64,000 nucleotides of DNA from Paracoccus sp. M683 (lineage in GTDB: Bacteria; Pseudomonadota; Alphaproteobacteria; Rhodobacterales; Rhodobacteraceae): assembly GCF_007096355.1 (NCBI RefSeq), contig NZ_VKDF01000002.1, positions 264,548-328,547 on the forward strand. Reading direction: 5' to 3'. The translations under genes and the position numbers were made by a program. Below the pieces are notes generated by a model. That model ran no database searches. It saw nothing but the letters and a program-made list of their open reading frames with translations, and was not told the origin of the DNA. Below are positions 40,798 to 49,495 of this stretch, piece by piece; positions within the stretch are counted from its first letter, which is position 1; each line of letters begins with the position of its first letter.

Positions 40798-40908
40798 CGG
40801 GACGGTTCTAGCCGCTGGCGCAGGCCAAGGGAACTGCGCGCGGGAATGTCAGATGTTGTCACCCGAAATGTTGCTATGCTGCACACCGATTCAACAACGG
40901 ATGACCCC

Positions 40909-41508
40909 ATGCGCCTGACCGTTCTTGCCCTTGCCCTGTTGCTGGCCAGCCCGGCCCTTGCCACGCAGGAATACATCCTGCCGACGCTGTTCGACGTGAC
41001 CGATGTGGCTGCGGATGACGTGCTGAACATCCGGGCCGAGCCAAGCGCCAGCGCCGCGATCATCGGGCAATTCGTTCCCGATCAGACCGGAATTGAGGTG
41101 ATCGAGGAACGGGATGGCTGGGGCCGGGTGAACAGCGGCGAAGGCTCGGGTTGGGTGTCGATGCGGTATCTGAGCTATCGCACCGATGTGTGGCAGGCCG
41201 GGATGCTGCCCGCCAGTTTCGCCTGCGCCGGGACCGAGCCGTTCTGGGGCCTGTCGGTCCAGCAAAGCCGGGCGATCCTGGGTGGCCCCGATATGGACGA
41301 GACGCCACGCCGGATTTCCGCGGTACTGGGCGGGGATATCTTTCGCGACCCCTCGCGCGCGATCCTGGCCGAAGGGCTGACGGCCAGTGTGGTGCCGCAG
41401 ATCTGTTCTGATGGCATGTCGGACCGGTTGTTCGGGCTGCGGGCCAGCGTGATCCTGCACGGCGATCAGCCGCGCCTGTTGCAGGGGTGCTGCTCGGTTC
41501 AGCCCTGA
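40909..41508 (+). CDS. Exported SH3-domain protein of COG3650-like type
   Basis: A 199-residue protein with a Sec signal peptide MRLTVLALALLLASPALAT. Next comes a bacterial SH3-like domain (about residues 32-93: LNIRAEPSASAAIIGQF and WVSMRYL), often a cell-wall contact domain. The second half has CAGTEPFWGLSV and a paired Cys-Cys end, as in COG3650-type proteins. Probably periplasmic. The frame is also open far upstream, but the signal peptide starts at 40909. The 3' end overlaps the convergent HIT gene by about 10 bp. Confidence 0.75.
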   Translation: MRLTVLALALLLASPALATQEYILPTLFDVTDVAADDVLNIRAEPSASAAIIGQFVPDQTGIEVIEERDGWGRVNSGEGSGWVSMRYLSYRTDVWQAGMLPASFACAGTEPFWGLSVQQSRAILGGPDMDETPRRISAVLGGDIFRDPSRAILAEGLTASVVPQICSDGMSDRLFGLRASVILHGDQPRLLQGCCSVQP

Positions 41509-41936
41509 TCCAGCGCCGCGCGCAACTGCGCCGCCACCTGTGCCATCCGCTCGGGTGGCAATTGCGGTGGCGCGGAAAAGCCATCCGGCCCGTCGGCCAG
41601 ATAGGCTTGCGAGGTGATGTCATGGATGCCGTGCATCGGCACGACATGGGCATGGGCGTGGGGCACATGGATGCCGGTATAGACCATGCCCACACGCGGC
41701 ACGCCGTAAAGCAGCTTCATGGCGCGGGCCAGCGCCTGCGCGCAGGTGGTGATGCGGGTGGCAAGATCGGGGGGCAGATCCTCGAACCAGACGTGATGCG
41801 CCCTGGGGATGACCAGCGCATGACCTTCCCGCACCGGATGCAGGTCCAGAAAGGCGATGATCGCCTCATCCTCATGAAGCTTGTGCGCCGGTAACTCGCC
41901 GGCTGCGATCCGGCAAAAGAGGCAAGCGTCCGCCAT
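41499..41936 (-). CDS. HIT-family nucleotide hydrolase
   Basis: A 145-residue histidine-triad protein of the Hint/PKCI type. The triad HVPHAHAHVVP puts His93, His95 and His97 in the active site; the N-terminal CLFCRIAAGELPA is typical. Hint enzymes hydrolyse purine phosphoramidates and other small nucleotide derivatives. It ends at 41499 overlapping the convergent SH3 gene, and its start is 11 bp from the dapB stop on the same strand, so the two are probably co-transcribed. Confidence 0.92.
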   Translation of the reverse strand: MADACLFCRIAAGELPAHKLHEDEAIIAFLDLHPVREGHALVIPRAHHVWFEDLPPDLATRITTCAQALARAMKLLYGVPRVGMVYTGIHVPHAHAHVVPMHGIHDITSQAYLADGPDGFSAPPQLPPERMAQVAAQLRAALDQG

Positions 41937-41947
41937 GCAGTCCCCCT

Positions 41948-42757
41948 TCAGTCCAGCCCGAGCACATCGGCCATGTCATATTCGCCCGGTCCCTTGTCCT
42001 GCCCCCACAGTGCGGCGCGCAGCGCGCCACGGGCAAAGATGGCGCGGTCGTTGGCCAGATGGCGCAGCACGACGCGCTCGCCATCCGCGGCGAAGATGAC
42101 GTCATGTTCGCCCACCACATCGCCGCCGCGAATGGCTGAAAAACCGATGCTGCCGCGTTCGCGCGCGCCGGTGATGCCTTCGCGGGCAGGGGTGCGCAGG
42201 TCGGCCAGCGTTTCGCCGCGCCCTTCGGCGGCGGCCTCGCCCAGCATCAACGCGGTGCCGGATGGCGCATCGACCTTGTGGCGGTGATGGGCCTCGACCA
42301 CCTCGATATCCCAATCCTCGCCAAGCGCGGCGGCGACCTTGCGGGTCAGGCCGACCAGCAGGTTGACGCCAAGGCTCATGTTGCCCGCACGGATGATCGG
42401 GGCGTGGCGGGCGGCGGCGGCGATATATGTCAGGTCCTCATCCGACAGGCCGGTGGTGCCGATCACATGCACGGCGCGGGCCTGTGCGGTCAGTTCGGCA
42501 TAGGCAACGGTCGCGGCGGGGGTGGTAAAGTCGATCAGCGCCTGCGCCCCGGCAATCGCCTCGATCGCGTCATCGGTGACGGTCACGCCAAGGGGCGCGC
42601 CGCCCATGGCCACGCCCACATCCTGCCCGATCCACGGCCCGCCCGCCCGGTCCACCGCCCCGACCAGCCGCGCCTGATCGCTGGCCGTGATCAGCCGGAT
42701 CAGCATCTGCCCCATGCGCCCCGAGGCGCCTGCGACCACGATTCCCGGTTTGTCCAT
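41948..42757 (-). CDS. dapB: 4-hydroxy-tetrahydrodipicolinate reductase
   Basis: A 269-residue DapB in the diaminopimelate/lysine pathway, reducing HTPA to tetrahydrodipicolinate with NAD(P)H. It has GASGRMGQ near residue 10, and [16 protein letters not shown] near residue 155 with the catalytic His and Lys. The final [14 protein letters not shown] fits the family. It lies directly upstream of the HIT gene. The divergent rbfA starts 70 bp away. Confidence 0.95.
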   Translation of the reverse strand: MDKPGIVVAGASGRMGQMLIRLITASDQARLVGAVDRAGGPWIGQDVGVAMGGAPLGVTVTDDAIEAIAGAQALIDFTTPAATVAYAELTAQARAVHVIGTTGLSDEDLTYIAAAARHAPIIRAGNMSLGVNLLVGLTRKVAAALGEDWDIEVVEAHHRHKVDAPSGTALMLGEAAAEGRGETLADLRTPAREGITGARERGSIGFSAIRGGDVVGEHDVIFAADGERVVLRHLANDRAIFARGALRAALWGQDKGPGEYDMADVLGLD

Positions 42758-42826
42758 GCGTCACCCCCTTGTTACGCCCGTGCTTATCCCGTTGCGGCAC
42801 GCCCCGCGACCCCTTACATCGGACGG

Positions 42827-43255
42827 ATGGCACAGAAACACCACACCCACGGTTCCGGTCCCTCGCAGCGACAGTTGCGCGTGGGCGAACTGATCCGCCG
42901 CACCCTGTCCGACGTGCTGATGCGCGCGGATGTGCATGATCCGGATCTGAACCGCCACTCGATCACCGTGTCCGAGGTCAAGGCCTCGCCCGACCTCAAG
43001 GTCGCCACGGCCTATGTCCTGCCGCTTGGCGGGCGCGATGCGCAAGACGCGCTGGTCGCGCTGCGCCGCAACGCACCCGAACTGCGCCACCATATCGCCA
43101 AGGCGATGACGCTGAAATACGCGCCGCAGCTGCGCTTCGTGCTGGACGAGACCTTTGACCGCATGGATGACACACGCCGCATGTTCGCCGACGAGCGCGT
43201 GCGCCGCGATGTGGAACATCACGACGAGGATGACGACGATTCCGAAGGAAACTAA
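42827..43255 (+). CDS. rbfA: Ribosome-binding factor A
   Basis: A 142-residue RbfA, a 30S maturation factor that binds near the 3' end of 16S rRNA and helps cold adaptation. The domain shows [19 protein letters not shown] and the [13 protein letters not shown] strand, ending in a charged tail ([12 protein letters not shown]). The ATG at 42827 gives the normal length; the longer upstream frame is not used. The gene overlaps the DUF2233 start by 26 bp, and truB follows, the classic rbfA-truB order interrupted by one extra gene. Confidence 0.94.
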   Translation: MAQKHHTHGSGPSQRQLRVGELIRRTLSDVLMRADVHDPDLNRHSITVSEVKASPDLKVATAYVLPLGGRDAQDALVALRRNAPELRHHIAKAMTLKYAPQLRFVLDETFDRMDDTRRMFADERVRRDVEHHDEDDDDSEGN

Positions 43256-44000
43256 CCGCTGGCAGCGGCTTGGGCTGGCGGCGGGTTTTCTGCTGGCCTT
43301 TGTGATCCCCGCATCGGCCGAGGGCTGCGGCAAGCTGGCCCATGACGGGCAAAGCTATGTCATCTGCGAGGTGCAGGCACCCGAGGAACCGCGCCTGCGC
43401 CTGTGGCAGGATGATGCCGAGGGTGCCCCGCTGAGGAATTTCAACGCCGTGCGGCGGATGCTGGCCGGTGGTGAAAGCCTGCGTTTCGCCATGAATGCAG
43501 GGATGTTCCACGCCGATTACAGCCCCGTCGGGCTGCTGGTGATCGAGGGCGACGAGCGCCACGGCATCGTCACGGCGGGCGGAGGCGGTAACTTCGGCAT
43601 GCTGCCCAATGGCGTCTTTTGCACCGGCGGCGCGCGACCCTTTCAGGTGATCGAAAGCCGTGCCTTTGCGGCGGCCCGGCCTGATTGCCGGCTGGCCACC
43701 CAATCGGGGCCGATGCTGGTGATCGACGGCGAATTGCATCCGCGTTTTCTGGTCGACAGCGACAGCCGCTATATCCGCAATGGTGTCGGTGTGTCGCCCG
43801 ATGGCCAGACCGCCTATTTCGCCATTTCCGACAAACCGGTTACCTTCCACGAATTCGGGCGGCTGTTCCGCGACGGGCTGGGTGTGCGCGACGCGCTGTA
43901 TTTCGACGGCTCGATCAGCCGGCTTTACGCACCGGGCCTGAACCGCGCCGATTTCGGGCGCAGCCTTGGCCCGATGATCGGGCTGGTTGACGGCGGCTAG
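43230..44000 (+). CDS. Exported phosphodiester glycosidase-family protein (DUF2233)
   Basis: A 256-residue protein whose start ATG at 43230 lies inside the rbfA tail. A signal peptide [22 protein letters not shown] ends near residue 30, so the product is exported. The phosphodiester glycosidase/NAGPA-like domain shows [30 protein letters not shown] and [10 protein letters not shown], with a late [12 protein letters not shown] containing the active-site region. It may act on cell-wall or polysaccharide phosphodiesters; the exact substrate is unknown. Its place between rbfA and truB is a 40-bp step from truB. Confidence 0.85.
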   Translation: MTTIPKETNRWQRLGLAAGFLLAFVIPASAEGCGKLAHDGQSYVICEVQAPEEPRLRLWQDDAEGAPLRNFNAVRRMLAGGESLRFAMNAGMFHADYSPVGLLVIEGDERHGIVTAGGGGNFGMLPNGVFCTGGARPFQVIESRAFAAARPDCRLATQSGPMLVIDGELHPRFLVDSDSRYIRNGVGVSPDGQTAYFAISDKPVTFHEFGRLFRDGLGVRDALYFDGSISRLYAPGLNRADFGRSLGPMIGLVDGG

Positions 44001-44039
44001 GCGCAGGGCTATCTCGCGCGCTTTCCAAAGGGGCAAGGC

Positions 44040-44936
44040 ATGGCACGCAAGAAGGGTCGCGACATCAATGGCTGGCTGGTGGTGGACAAGCCCGCCGGCG
44101 TGACCTCGACTTCGGTTGTGGCCAAGGTGCGCTGGGCGCTGGATGCGAAAAAGGCCGGCCATGCCGGCACGCTGGACCCCGATGCGACCGGCGTGCTGGC
44201 GGTTGCACTGGGCGAGGCCACAAAGACCGTGCCCTATATCACCGACGCGCTGAAGGCCTATGACTTCACCGTCAACTGGGGCGCAGAGACCGCGACCGAC
44301 GATGCCAGTGGCGATGTGGTGCGTCGCAGCGATGCCCGCCCGGATGCCGATGCCATCCGCGCGGCCCTGCCCGGTTTCACGGGCGAGATCATGCAGGTCC
44401 CCCCGGCCTTCTCGGCGGTCAAGGTCGATGGCGAACGCGCCTATGACCTCGCGCGCGAGGGCGAGGCGGTGGAACTGGCAGCCCGTCCTCTGTGGGTCGA
44501 GGAATTGACCCTGACCGAAACCACGCCAGACACCGCCCGGCTGTTGATGGTCTGCGGCAAGGGCGGCTATGTGCGCTCGATCGCGCGCGATCTGGGTCGG
44601 GAACTGGGTTGTCTTGGCCATGTCGCGCATCTGCGGCGGATCTGGTCGGGGCCGTTTGACGCCGAAAAGGGCGTGGCTTTCGACCGCATCGACCGCGAGG
44701 CGCAGGACTGGCTGGAAAGCCAGTTGATGCCGCTGGAAATTGCGCTGGAGGACATGCCGGCCCTGCGCGCCACGGCCGAGGGCGCGGTGCGCATCCGCAA
44801 CGGCAATCCGGGGCAGGTGACCGGCACCGCAGAATTTGGCGAGACGGTCTGGGTGGGCGATGCCGACGGGCCGCTGTGCATCGGGCGCTATATGGGTGGT
44901 CAGGTTCACCCTGACCGCGTGTTCAACCTGCGCTGA
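44040..44936 (+). CDS. truB: tRNA pseudouridine(55) synthase TruB
   Basis: A 298-residue TruB, which makes pseudouridine 55 in the T-loop of tRNAs. The catalytic Asp46 lies in [12 protein letters not shown], and the early [14 protein letters not shown] is the family signature. The ORF fills the normal length with a C-terminal PUA-like part ending [14 protein letters not shown]. It follows rbfA and DUF2233 on the same strand; its end overlaps the convergent NlpC/P60 gene by 14 bp. Confidence 0.96.
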   Translation: MARKKGRDINGWLVVDKPAGVTSTSVVAKVRWALDAKKAGHAGTLDPDATGVLAVALGEATKTVPYITDALKAYDFTVNWGAETATDDASGDVVRRSDARPDADAIRAALPGFTGEIMQVPPAFSAVKVDGERAYDLAREGEAVELAARPLWVEELTLTETTPDTARLLMVCGKGGYVRSIARDLGRELGCLGHVAHLRRIWSGPFDAEKGVAFDRIDREAQDWLESQLMPLEIALEDMPALRATAEGAVRIRNGNPGQVTGTAEFGETVWVGDADGPLCIGRYMGGQVHPDRVFNLR

Positions 44937-45756
44937 AGCGTCGGGCGCCCTGAAAGGGGCCTTCGCCTGCGGCTTCGATCCGGGCCTTGGCGGCCTCGAT
45001 TCCCTCGATGGTGACGGCCATGGTATGCGCATTGGCGTGGATCATGCGGTCCGCGTCGATGACCATCGCCACATGGCGCGGCCAGAACAGCAGATCGCCG
45101 GGTTGCGGTGCGCCCTCGACCGGCTTGCCGGCCTTGCGTTGCAGGTCGGTATCGCCGGGGCAGGCGATGCCGCAGGCGGCCAGCGCGCATTGCACAAGGC
45201 CTGAACAGTCGATGCCCCAATCGCTGTTGCCGCCCCACAGATAGGGCGTGCCCAAAAGGCGCAGCGCCACCGCCACCGGGTCGGTTTCGTCCCGGTCGGT
45301 GATGTGCTGGACAGGAACATAGCCGCCTGTGGCGAGGCGGGCGAATTTGCCCTCGAACCCCTCGACGGCCAGCCGGGCGCCGATGGACAGGGCGAAATAC
45401 TGATGCGTCTTCATGTCGGGGGCGGGGTAAAGATGCGTCGCTGCTGCGCTGACGCGATGGGTCAGGGGCGGCAGCTGGTCAGACAGCGCGGCCCCCGTGG
45501 TCCAGCCGCAATAACCATCGGCGGCGGCTTGCACAAAAAACCAGCCATCTGGGCCTTCCTCGTCGATCACGGTGACATCGGCACCGAAATTCAGCTGCCG
45601 GTCGCGCGCCCCGGCGGGCGTGCGGCACAGTTCCGCCAAGGGCACGGCCACGCGCATCGGCACGCCGTCCGTATAGGCGGGCCGGTCCAGAACACCGTGC
45701 AGCGAGGACAGCGCAATGCGGTCGGTGGCGGGGGTCAGGCGTGGATCGCCGTTCAT
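44923..45756 (-). CDS. NlpC/P60-family peptidoglycan endopeptidase with SH3 domains
   Basis: A 277-residue cell-wall hydrolase. Residues 1-150 hold two SH3-like repeats ([18 protein letters not shown] and GYVPVQHI). The NlpC/P60 papain-like domain then has catalytic Cys184 in [10 protein letters not shown], His228 in PRHVAMVID and His240. It would cut D-Glu-mDAP-type bonds in muropeptides. No signal peptide is seen, so it may act on recycled muropeptides in the cytoplasm. The start at 45756 overlaps the leucyl aminopeptidase stop as ATGA, linking peptide recycling to aminopeptidase action. Confidence 0.9.
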   Translation of the reverse strand: MNGDPRLTPATDRIALSSLHGVLDRPAYTDGVPMRVAVPLAELCRTPAGARDRQLNFGADVTVIDEEGPDGWFFVQAAADGYCGWTTGAALSDQLPPLTHRVSAAATHLYPAPDMKTHQYFALSIGARLAVEGFEGKFARLATGGYVPVQHITDRDETDPVAVALRLLGTPYLWGGNSDWGIDCSGLVQCALAACGIACPGDTDLQRKAGKPVEGAPQPGDLLFWPRHVAMVIDADRMIHANAHTMAVTIEGIEAAKARIEAAGEGPFQGARRFSAG

Positions 45757-47129
45757 GCCAGCACCTGTGGCAGGGCGGCCAGCAGCGCTCGCGCGCCCTG
45801 TCCTGTGCCGCCTTTCGTCCGGCCCGGCGCGGGTTTCGGCGCCCAGCCATAGATATCCAGATGAACATAGCGCCCCGCGCCTTCGGCAAAGCGGCGCAGG
45901 AACAGGGCGGCAGTGATGGATCCGGCCATGCCGCCGCCCGGCGCATTGTCCAGATCGGCGATATCGGGTTCGATCAGCGGCTCGTAAGGATCCCAGAAAG
46001 GCATTCGCCACAGGGGATCGGCGACCGCCATCGCCGCCGATTGCAGCGCCGTCGCGGTGGCGTCGTCGTCGCAATAGAAGGGCGGGATATCGGGGCCAAG
46101 CGCCACCCGCGCCGCGCCGGTCAGCGTGGCATAGCTGACCAGCAGGTCAGGCTTGCTTTCTGCCGCCAGGGCCAGCGCATCGGCCAGAACCAACCGCCCC
46201 TCGGCATCGGTGTTGTTGATCTCGACCGTCAGGCCCTGGCGGCTGGTCAGCACGTCACCGGGCCGGAAGGCATTGCCCGCCACCGAGTTTTCCACCGCCG
46301 GGATCAGCACCCGCAGCCGCAGCCGATCGGTCGCGCCAGTCAGCGCCAGCATCTTCACCAGCCCCAGAACCGTCGCCGCGCCGCCCATGTCCTTTTTCAT
46401 CAGCGCCATGGAAGCGCCGGGTTTCAGGTTCAGTCCGCCGGTGTCGAAACAGACGCCCTTGCCCACCAGAACCAGCGTCGGGCCGTTGTCGCCAAGGGTC
46501 ATGTCGATCAGCCGCGGCTCTTGTGCGGCGGCCCTGCCGACGGTGTGGATCAGCGGGAAGTTGTCACGCAGCAACGCCTCGCCCGTGGTGACGGTGATCT
46601 TTGCGCCGATCTGCCCGGCCAGATCGCGGGCGGCCTGTTCCAGCGCATCGGGGCCCATGTCATTTGCCGGGGTGTTGATCAGGTCGCGGGTCAGAAACTC
46701 GCCCGCCGCGATGGCCAGAAGCCGCCCGGCATCGACACCATCAGGCGCCACCAGCCGCGCCTTGGCGCCGCCGCCGGCCTTGTAGCGATCAAAGCGATAA
46801 CTGGCCAACAGCCAGCCAAGCGCGGTTTCGTCGGCATCCAGCCAATCGGGCAGGTTCATCAGCCGCCAGTCGCCCGCCGGCAACCCGCTGGCCGCGCGGG
46901 CCAGAAGGAAACGGTCGCGCTTTGCCCGCGCAGGATCGCCCAGCCCGAACAGTGCCCCGCGCAGCCCGCCATCGGCCGATGGCAGCAGGCAGATCTGGCC
47001 GGCATTGCCAATAAAGCCGCTGGCATCGGGCCAACCGCCGGCCTGCGCCGCATCGGGGACCGGATCGCCCTTGGCAACGGTCCACAGCGGCAGGGTCTCG
47101 GATGAGGGCGGGGCAAATTCTGGCTGCAT
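45753..47129 (-). CDS. M17 leucyl aminopeptidase-family protein
   Basis: A 458-residue dimetal aminopeptidase. The metal loop KGVCFDTGGLNLKP lies near residue 235 and the family signature NTDAEGRLVLADAL near residue 300; a less conserved N-terminal domain covers residues about 1-150. It trims amino-terminal residues from peptides. It is translationally coupled to the NlpC/P60 gene downstream, suggesting joint recycling of cell-wall peptides. Shorter than E. coli PepA, but like the PepB-type of alphaproteobacteria. Confidence 0.9.
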   Translation of the reverse strand: MQPEFAPPSSETLPLWTVAKGDPVPDAAQAGGWPDASGFIGNAGQICLLPSADGGLRGALFGLGDPARAKRDRFLLARAASGLPAGDWRLMNLPDWLDADETALGWLLASYRFDRYKAGGGAKARLVAPDGVDAGRLLAIAAGEFLTRDLINTPANDMGPDALEQAARDLAGQIGAKITVTTGEALLRDNFPLIHTVGRAAAQEPRLIDMTLGDNGPTLVLVGKGVCFDTGGLNLKPGASMALMKKDMGGAATVLGLVKMLALTGATDRLRLRVLIPAVENSVAGNAFRPGDVLTSRQGLTVEINNTDAEGRLVLADALALAAESKPDLLVSYATLTGAARVALGPDIPPFYCDDDATATALQSAAMAVADPLWRMPFWDPYEPLIEPDIADLDNAPGGGMAGSITAALFLRRFAEGAGRYVHLDIYGWAPKPAPGRTKGGTGQGARALLAALPQVLA

Positions 47130-47214
47130 GATCGGCCTTCTGGCTGCTGTTGCGCCCGCCAGACTACACCGCCCGCCGCGCCCTGCAAGCCGAACCGCCC
47201 CCCTGAACGGGCAT

Positions 47215-47589
47215 CTAGCCGCTGCCGCATTCCCAGATCTCGGTCAGTGAGCGGTTGCCCACCCGCGCCAGCCGCGCCCGAACCGCCATCAGCGAGTTCA
47301 TGTCGCGCCGTTCGATGCACGAGGCCAGATCGACCGCCACCCCCGCCAATGAGGACAGCCCTACCTGCCAGGCCAGCCGCGACAGCCGCTCGGCCAGGGT
47401 GATCGCATCGGCCAGCCGCTGCGTTTCCAGCGCCGTCTCGATATCGGTCAGCAGCACCGCCATCTGTTCCAGCGACAGACCGATGACATTCTGGGCGGCA
47501 TGTTCGCCCAGCTCGTTCACGATATCGCCGACGCGCCTTGCGTCGACATGAATGGCCTCATCAACGGCCAGTGCAGTTACCTGCGCCAT
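47215..47589 (-). CDS. Conserved-looking helical protein, function unknown
   Basis: A 124-residue, mostly alpha-helical protein with no Cys-rich or membrane region. Heptad-like Leu/Ala patterning (VLLTDIETALETQRLADAITLAERL, residues about 47-75) suggests a helical bundle, perhaps of the histidine phosphotransfer type, but no phospho-His signature was confirmed. The start ATG 47589 has AGGTTTG upstream, and codon use is like neighbours, so I judge it real. It is divergent from the carbonic anhydrase gene, 150 bp away. I cannot name the family. Confidence 0.6.
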   Translation of the reverse strand: MAQVTALAVDEAIHVDARRVGDIVNELGEHAAQNVIGLSLEQMAVLLTDIETALETQRLADAITLAERLSRLAWQVGLSSLAGVAVDLASCIERRDMNSLMAVRARLARVGNRSLTEIWECGSG

Positions 47590-47739
47590 AACAAACCTCC
47601 AACAAGCATGTCCCCACACGTTCGGGCAAATTGCCCCGTTTCCCTGAAGATTCCGTTATCGCCGGGCAAAGAAACCGCTCGAATTTTCGACGAATGCCGC
47701 CTATCACGTCGCTGGAAACGCATAGAGTTCGAGGCCGAC

Positions 47740-48387
47740 ATGAACGTGACACGCCCTCTGCCGAAATATCTGGTGCAGCGATATCATGGCTGGAAGGCCA
47801 CGGTTTATTCGGAAAACAAGGCCTGGTATCGGCGCCTGGCCGAGGATGGGCAGCGTCCGCGCGCCATGGTGATCTCGTGCTGCGACAGCCGGGTGCATGT
47901 CACCAGCATCTTTGGCGCCGATTCGGGCGAGTTCTTCATTCACCGCAACATCGCCAATCTGGTCCCGGCCTATGCCCCCGATGGCGAGCCGCATGGCACC
48001 TCGGCGGCGGTGGAATTTGCCGTCACCTCGCTGCGTGTCGCGCATCTGATCGTCATGGGGCACACCCAATGCGGCGGCGTGGCGGGCTGCCATGCGATGT
48101 GTTCAGGCCACGCCCCGGAACTGGAGGATAAATCCAGCTTTGTCGGCCGCTGGATGGATATTCTGCGCCCCGGCTATGACCGGATCAAGGACTTGCCCGA
48201 TGATCAGCAGGTCAGCGCGCTGGAACGCGAGGCGGTGATGGTGTCTATCGACAACCTGATGACCTTTCCCTTCGTCAAGGAAGCGGTCGAAAAGGGCGAA
48301 CTGACGCTGCACGCGATGGTTCACAACATCGCCGATGGCACGCTGGTTCAGGCCGAGGGGCCGCGCGGAAATTTCGTCGAGGTCTGA
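47740..48387 (+). CDS. Beta-carbonic anhydrase
   Basis: A 215-residue beta-class carbonic anhydrase converting CO2 and bicarbonate. Zinc ligands are Cys48, His108 and Cys111 (CCDSR and GHTQCGG), with the Asp49-Arg51 dyad that frees the active site. The ORF extends above the ATG at 47740, but the N-terminus MNVTRPLPKYLVQRY is that of Rhodobacteraceae homologues. Immediately downstream is a terminator shared with the convergent RTX gene. Confidence 0.95.
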   Translation: MNVTRPLPKYLVQRYHGWKATVYSENKAWYRRLAEDGQRPRAMVISCCDSRVHVTSIFGADSGEFFIHRNIANLVPAYAPDGEPHGTSAAVEFAVTSLRVAHLIVMGHTQCGGVAGCHAMCSGHAPELEDKSSFVGRWMDILRPGYDRIKDLPDDQQVSALEREAVMVSIDNLMTFPFVKEAVEKGELTLHAMVHNIADGTLVQAEGPRGNFVEV

Positions 48388-48403
48388 TCCGGCCTGACCA
48401 ACA

Positions 48404-48433
48404 GAAAAGGGCCGCGACCTAAGCCGCGGCCCT
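48404..48433. terminator. Bidirectional terminator between carbonic anhydrase and RTX genes
   Basis: A 9-bp stem AGGGCCGCG/CGCGGCCCT around an 8-base loop lies 17 bp after the carbonic anhydrase stop. Read toward the RTX gene's 3' side it is followed by TTTTCTG, so it fits both convergent units. Confidence 0.75.
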
Positions 48434-48459
48434 GTCGGGCAGCCGGACCCGGACCGGAT

Positions 48460-49395
48460 TCAGAGAAGAAATTCGTCGTAGGTATAGTCGCCCGACGAGA
48501 TCCCGGCACCGTCGCCGATGACCACGGCGAAATCCGAACGCCCGTCATTGTCGGTATGGCCGTAAAGGATCGTGCTGCCATTGCTGTTTTCCAGCCAGAC
48601 AGTGCCAGCGGCTTTGCTGGAGGAAAAGACAAAGGCCTGATTGCCCGACAGGTTTTCGTTGGCGTCAATGTCGCGCAGGTCGATCACATCGCCGCCGCGC
48701 ACGCCCACGCCCTCGAAGGCAATGGCGCCGTCACCGGCGGCTATTGCGTCGATGCCCGAGGCGTCGGAATCGGTCGTCAGGTTGAAGTCAAAGACATCGG
48801 CGCCCGGCCCGCCGATCAGCCGGTCAGCGCCCGGCCCGCCGTTCAGCACATCGGACCCGACACCGCCGCGCAGCACGTCATTGCCGATATTGCCGAACAG
48901 CCGGTCATGGCCGCTGCCGCCCAGCAGCGCGTCACCGCCCTGCCCGCCATACAGAAAATCCTTGCCGCCGCCGCCATGCAGGATGTCCCGGCCCTTCATG
49001 CCGTTGATCGCATCGCCATAGACGGTGCCGTTCACGGTGTCATTGCCATTCGTCGCATAGCCGGGCGTCAGCACCAGCTTATAGGTTCCGGTCGCGTTGT
49101 TGCCCTGTTCGCCGACGAGCAGATCGTAATTCGCCGTGCGATTGACCGTAAAGGTCAGCTGTGCGTCGCGATTGACGCCATTGACGATGTCATCGTTGAA
49201 CAGCAGCGGATTGCCGGCACTGTCCAGCAGCCGCAGGTTCGGGTCCGCCAGCGTGCCGCCGCCTGAATAGGATCCGCTGACCCTGGCCGTATAGGTCAGC
49301 CCCTCGATCAGCGTGGTCTGGAAGGAATCGGTATCGCCGCGGTGGTCGATGTTGCTGCGCGTCGTATAGCCTGTATTCAAACGAAATTCTGCCAT
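48460..49395 (-). CDS. RTX-type calcium-binding repeat protein
   Basis: A 311-residue protein. The first about 115 residues form a beta-rich domain with DTDSFQTTLIEGLTYTARV, like pre-peptidase C-terminal domains. Residues about 120-200 hold GG-x-G-x-D nonapeptide repeats (GNDTVNGTVYGD, GGKDFLYGGQGGDAL, GNDVLRGGVGSDVLNGG, GADRLIGGPGADVF) that bind calcium. The C-terminus with DYTYDEFLL resembles a type I secretion signal. No ABC/MFP exporter is present here. An ATG at 49395 or GTG at 49401 may start it; the ATG is used. Function beyond calcium binding is not evident. Confidence 0.85.
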   Translation of the reverse strand: MAEFRLNTGYTTRSNIDHRGDTDSFQTTLIEGLTYTARVSGSYSGGGTLADPNLRLLDSAGNPLLFNDDIVNGVNRDAQLTFTVNRTANYDLLVGEQGNNATGTYKLVLTPGYATNGNDTVNGTVYGDAINGMKGRDILHGGGGKDFLYGGQGGDALLGGSGHDRLFGNIGNDVLRGGVGSDVLNGGPGADRLIGGPGADVFDFNLTTDSDASGIDAIAAGDGAIAFEGVGVRGGDVIDLRDIDANENLSGNQAFVFSSSKAAGTVWLENSNGSTILYGHTDNDGRSDFAVVIGDGAGISSGDYTYDEFLL

Positions 49396-49495
49396 GCTCA
49401 CACTCTCGCCACGAGGGGCGCCTGTTCTTGTTTCGATGCCGCCTGACTGGCGGTCCGATGCTGAACGTTCGTCGGCGCCCTTTGTTTCATCACCA

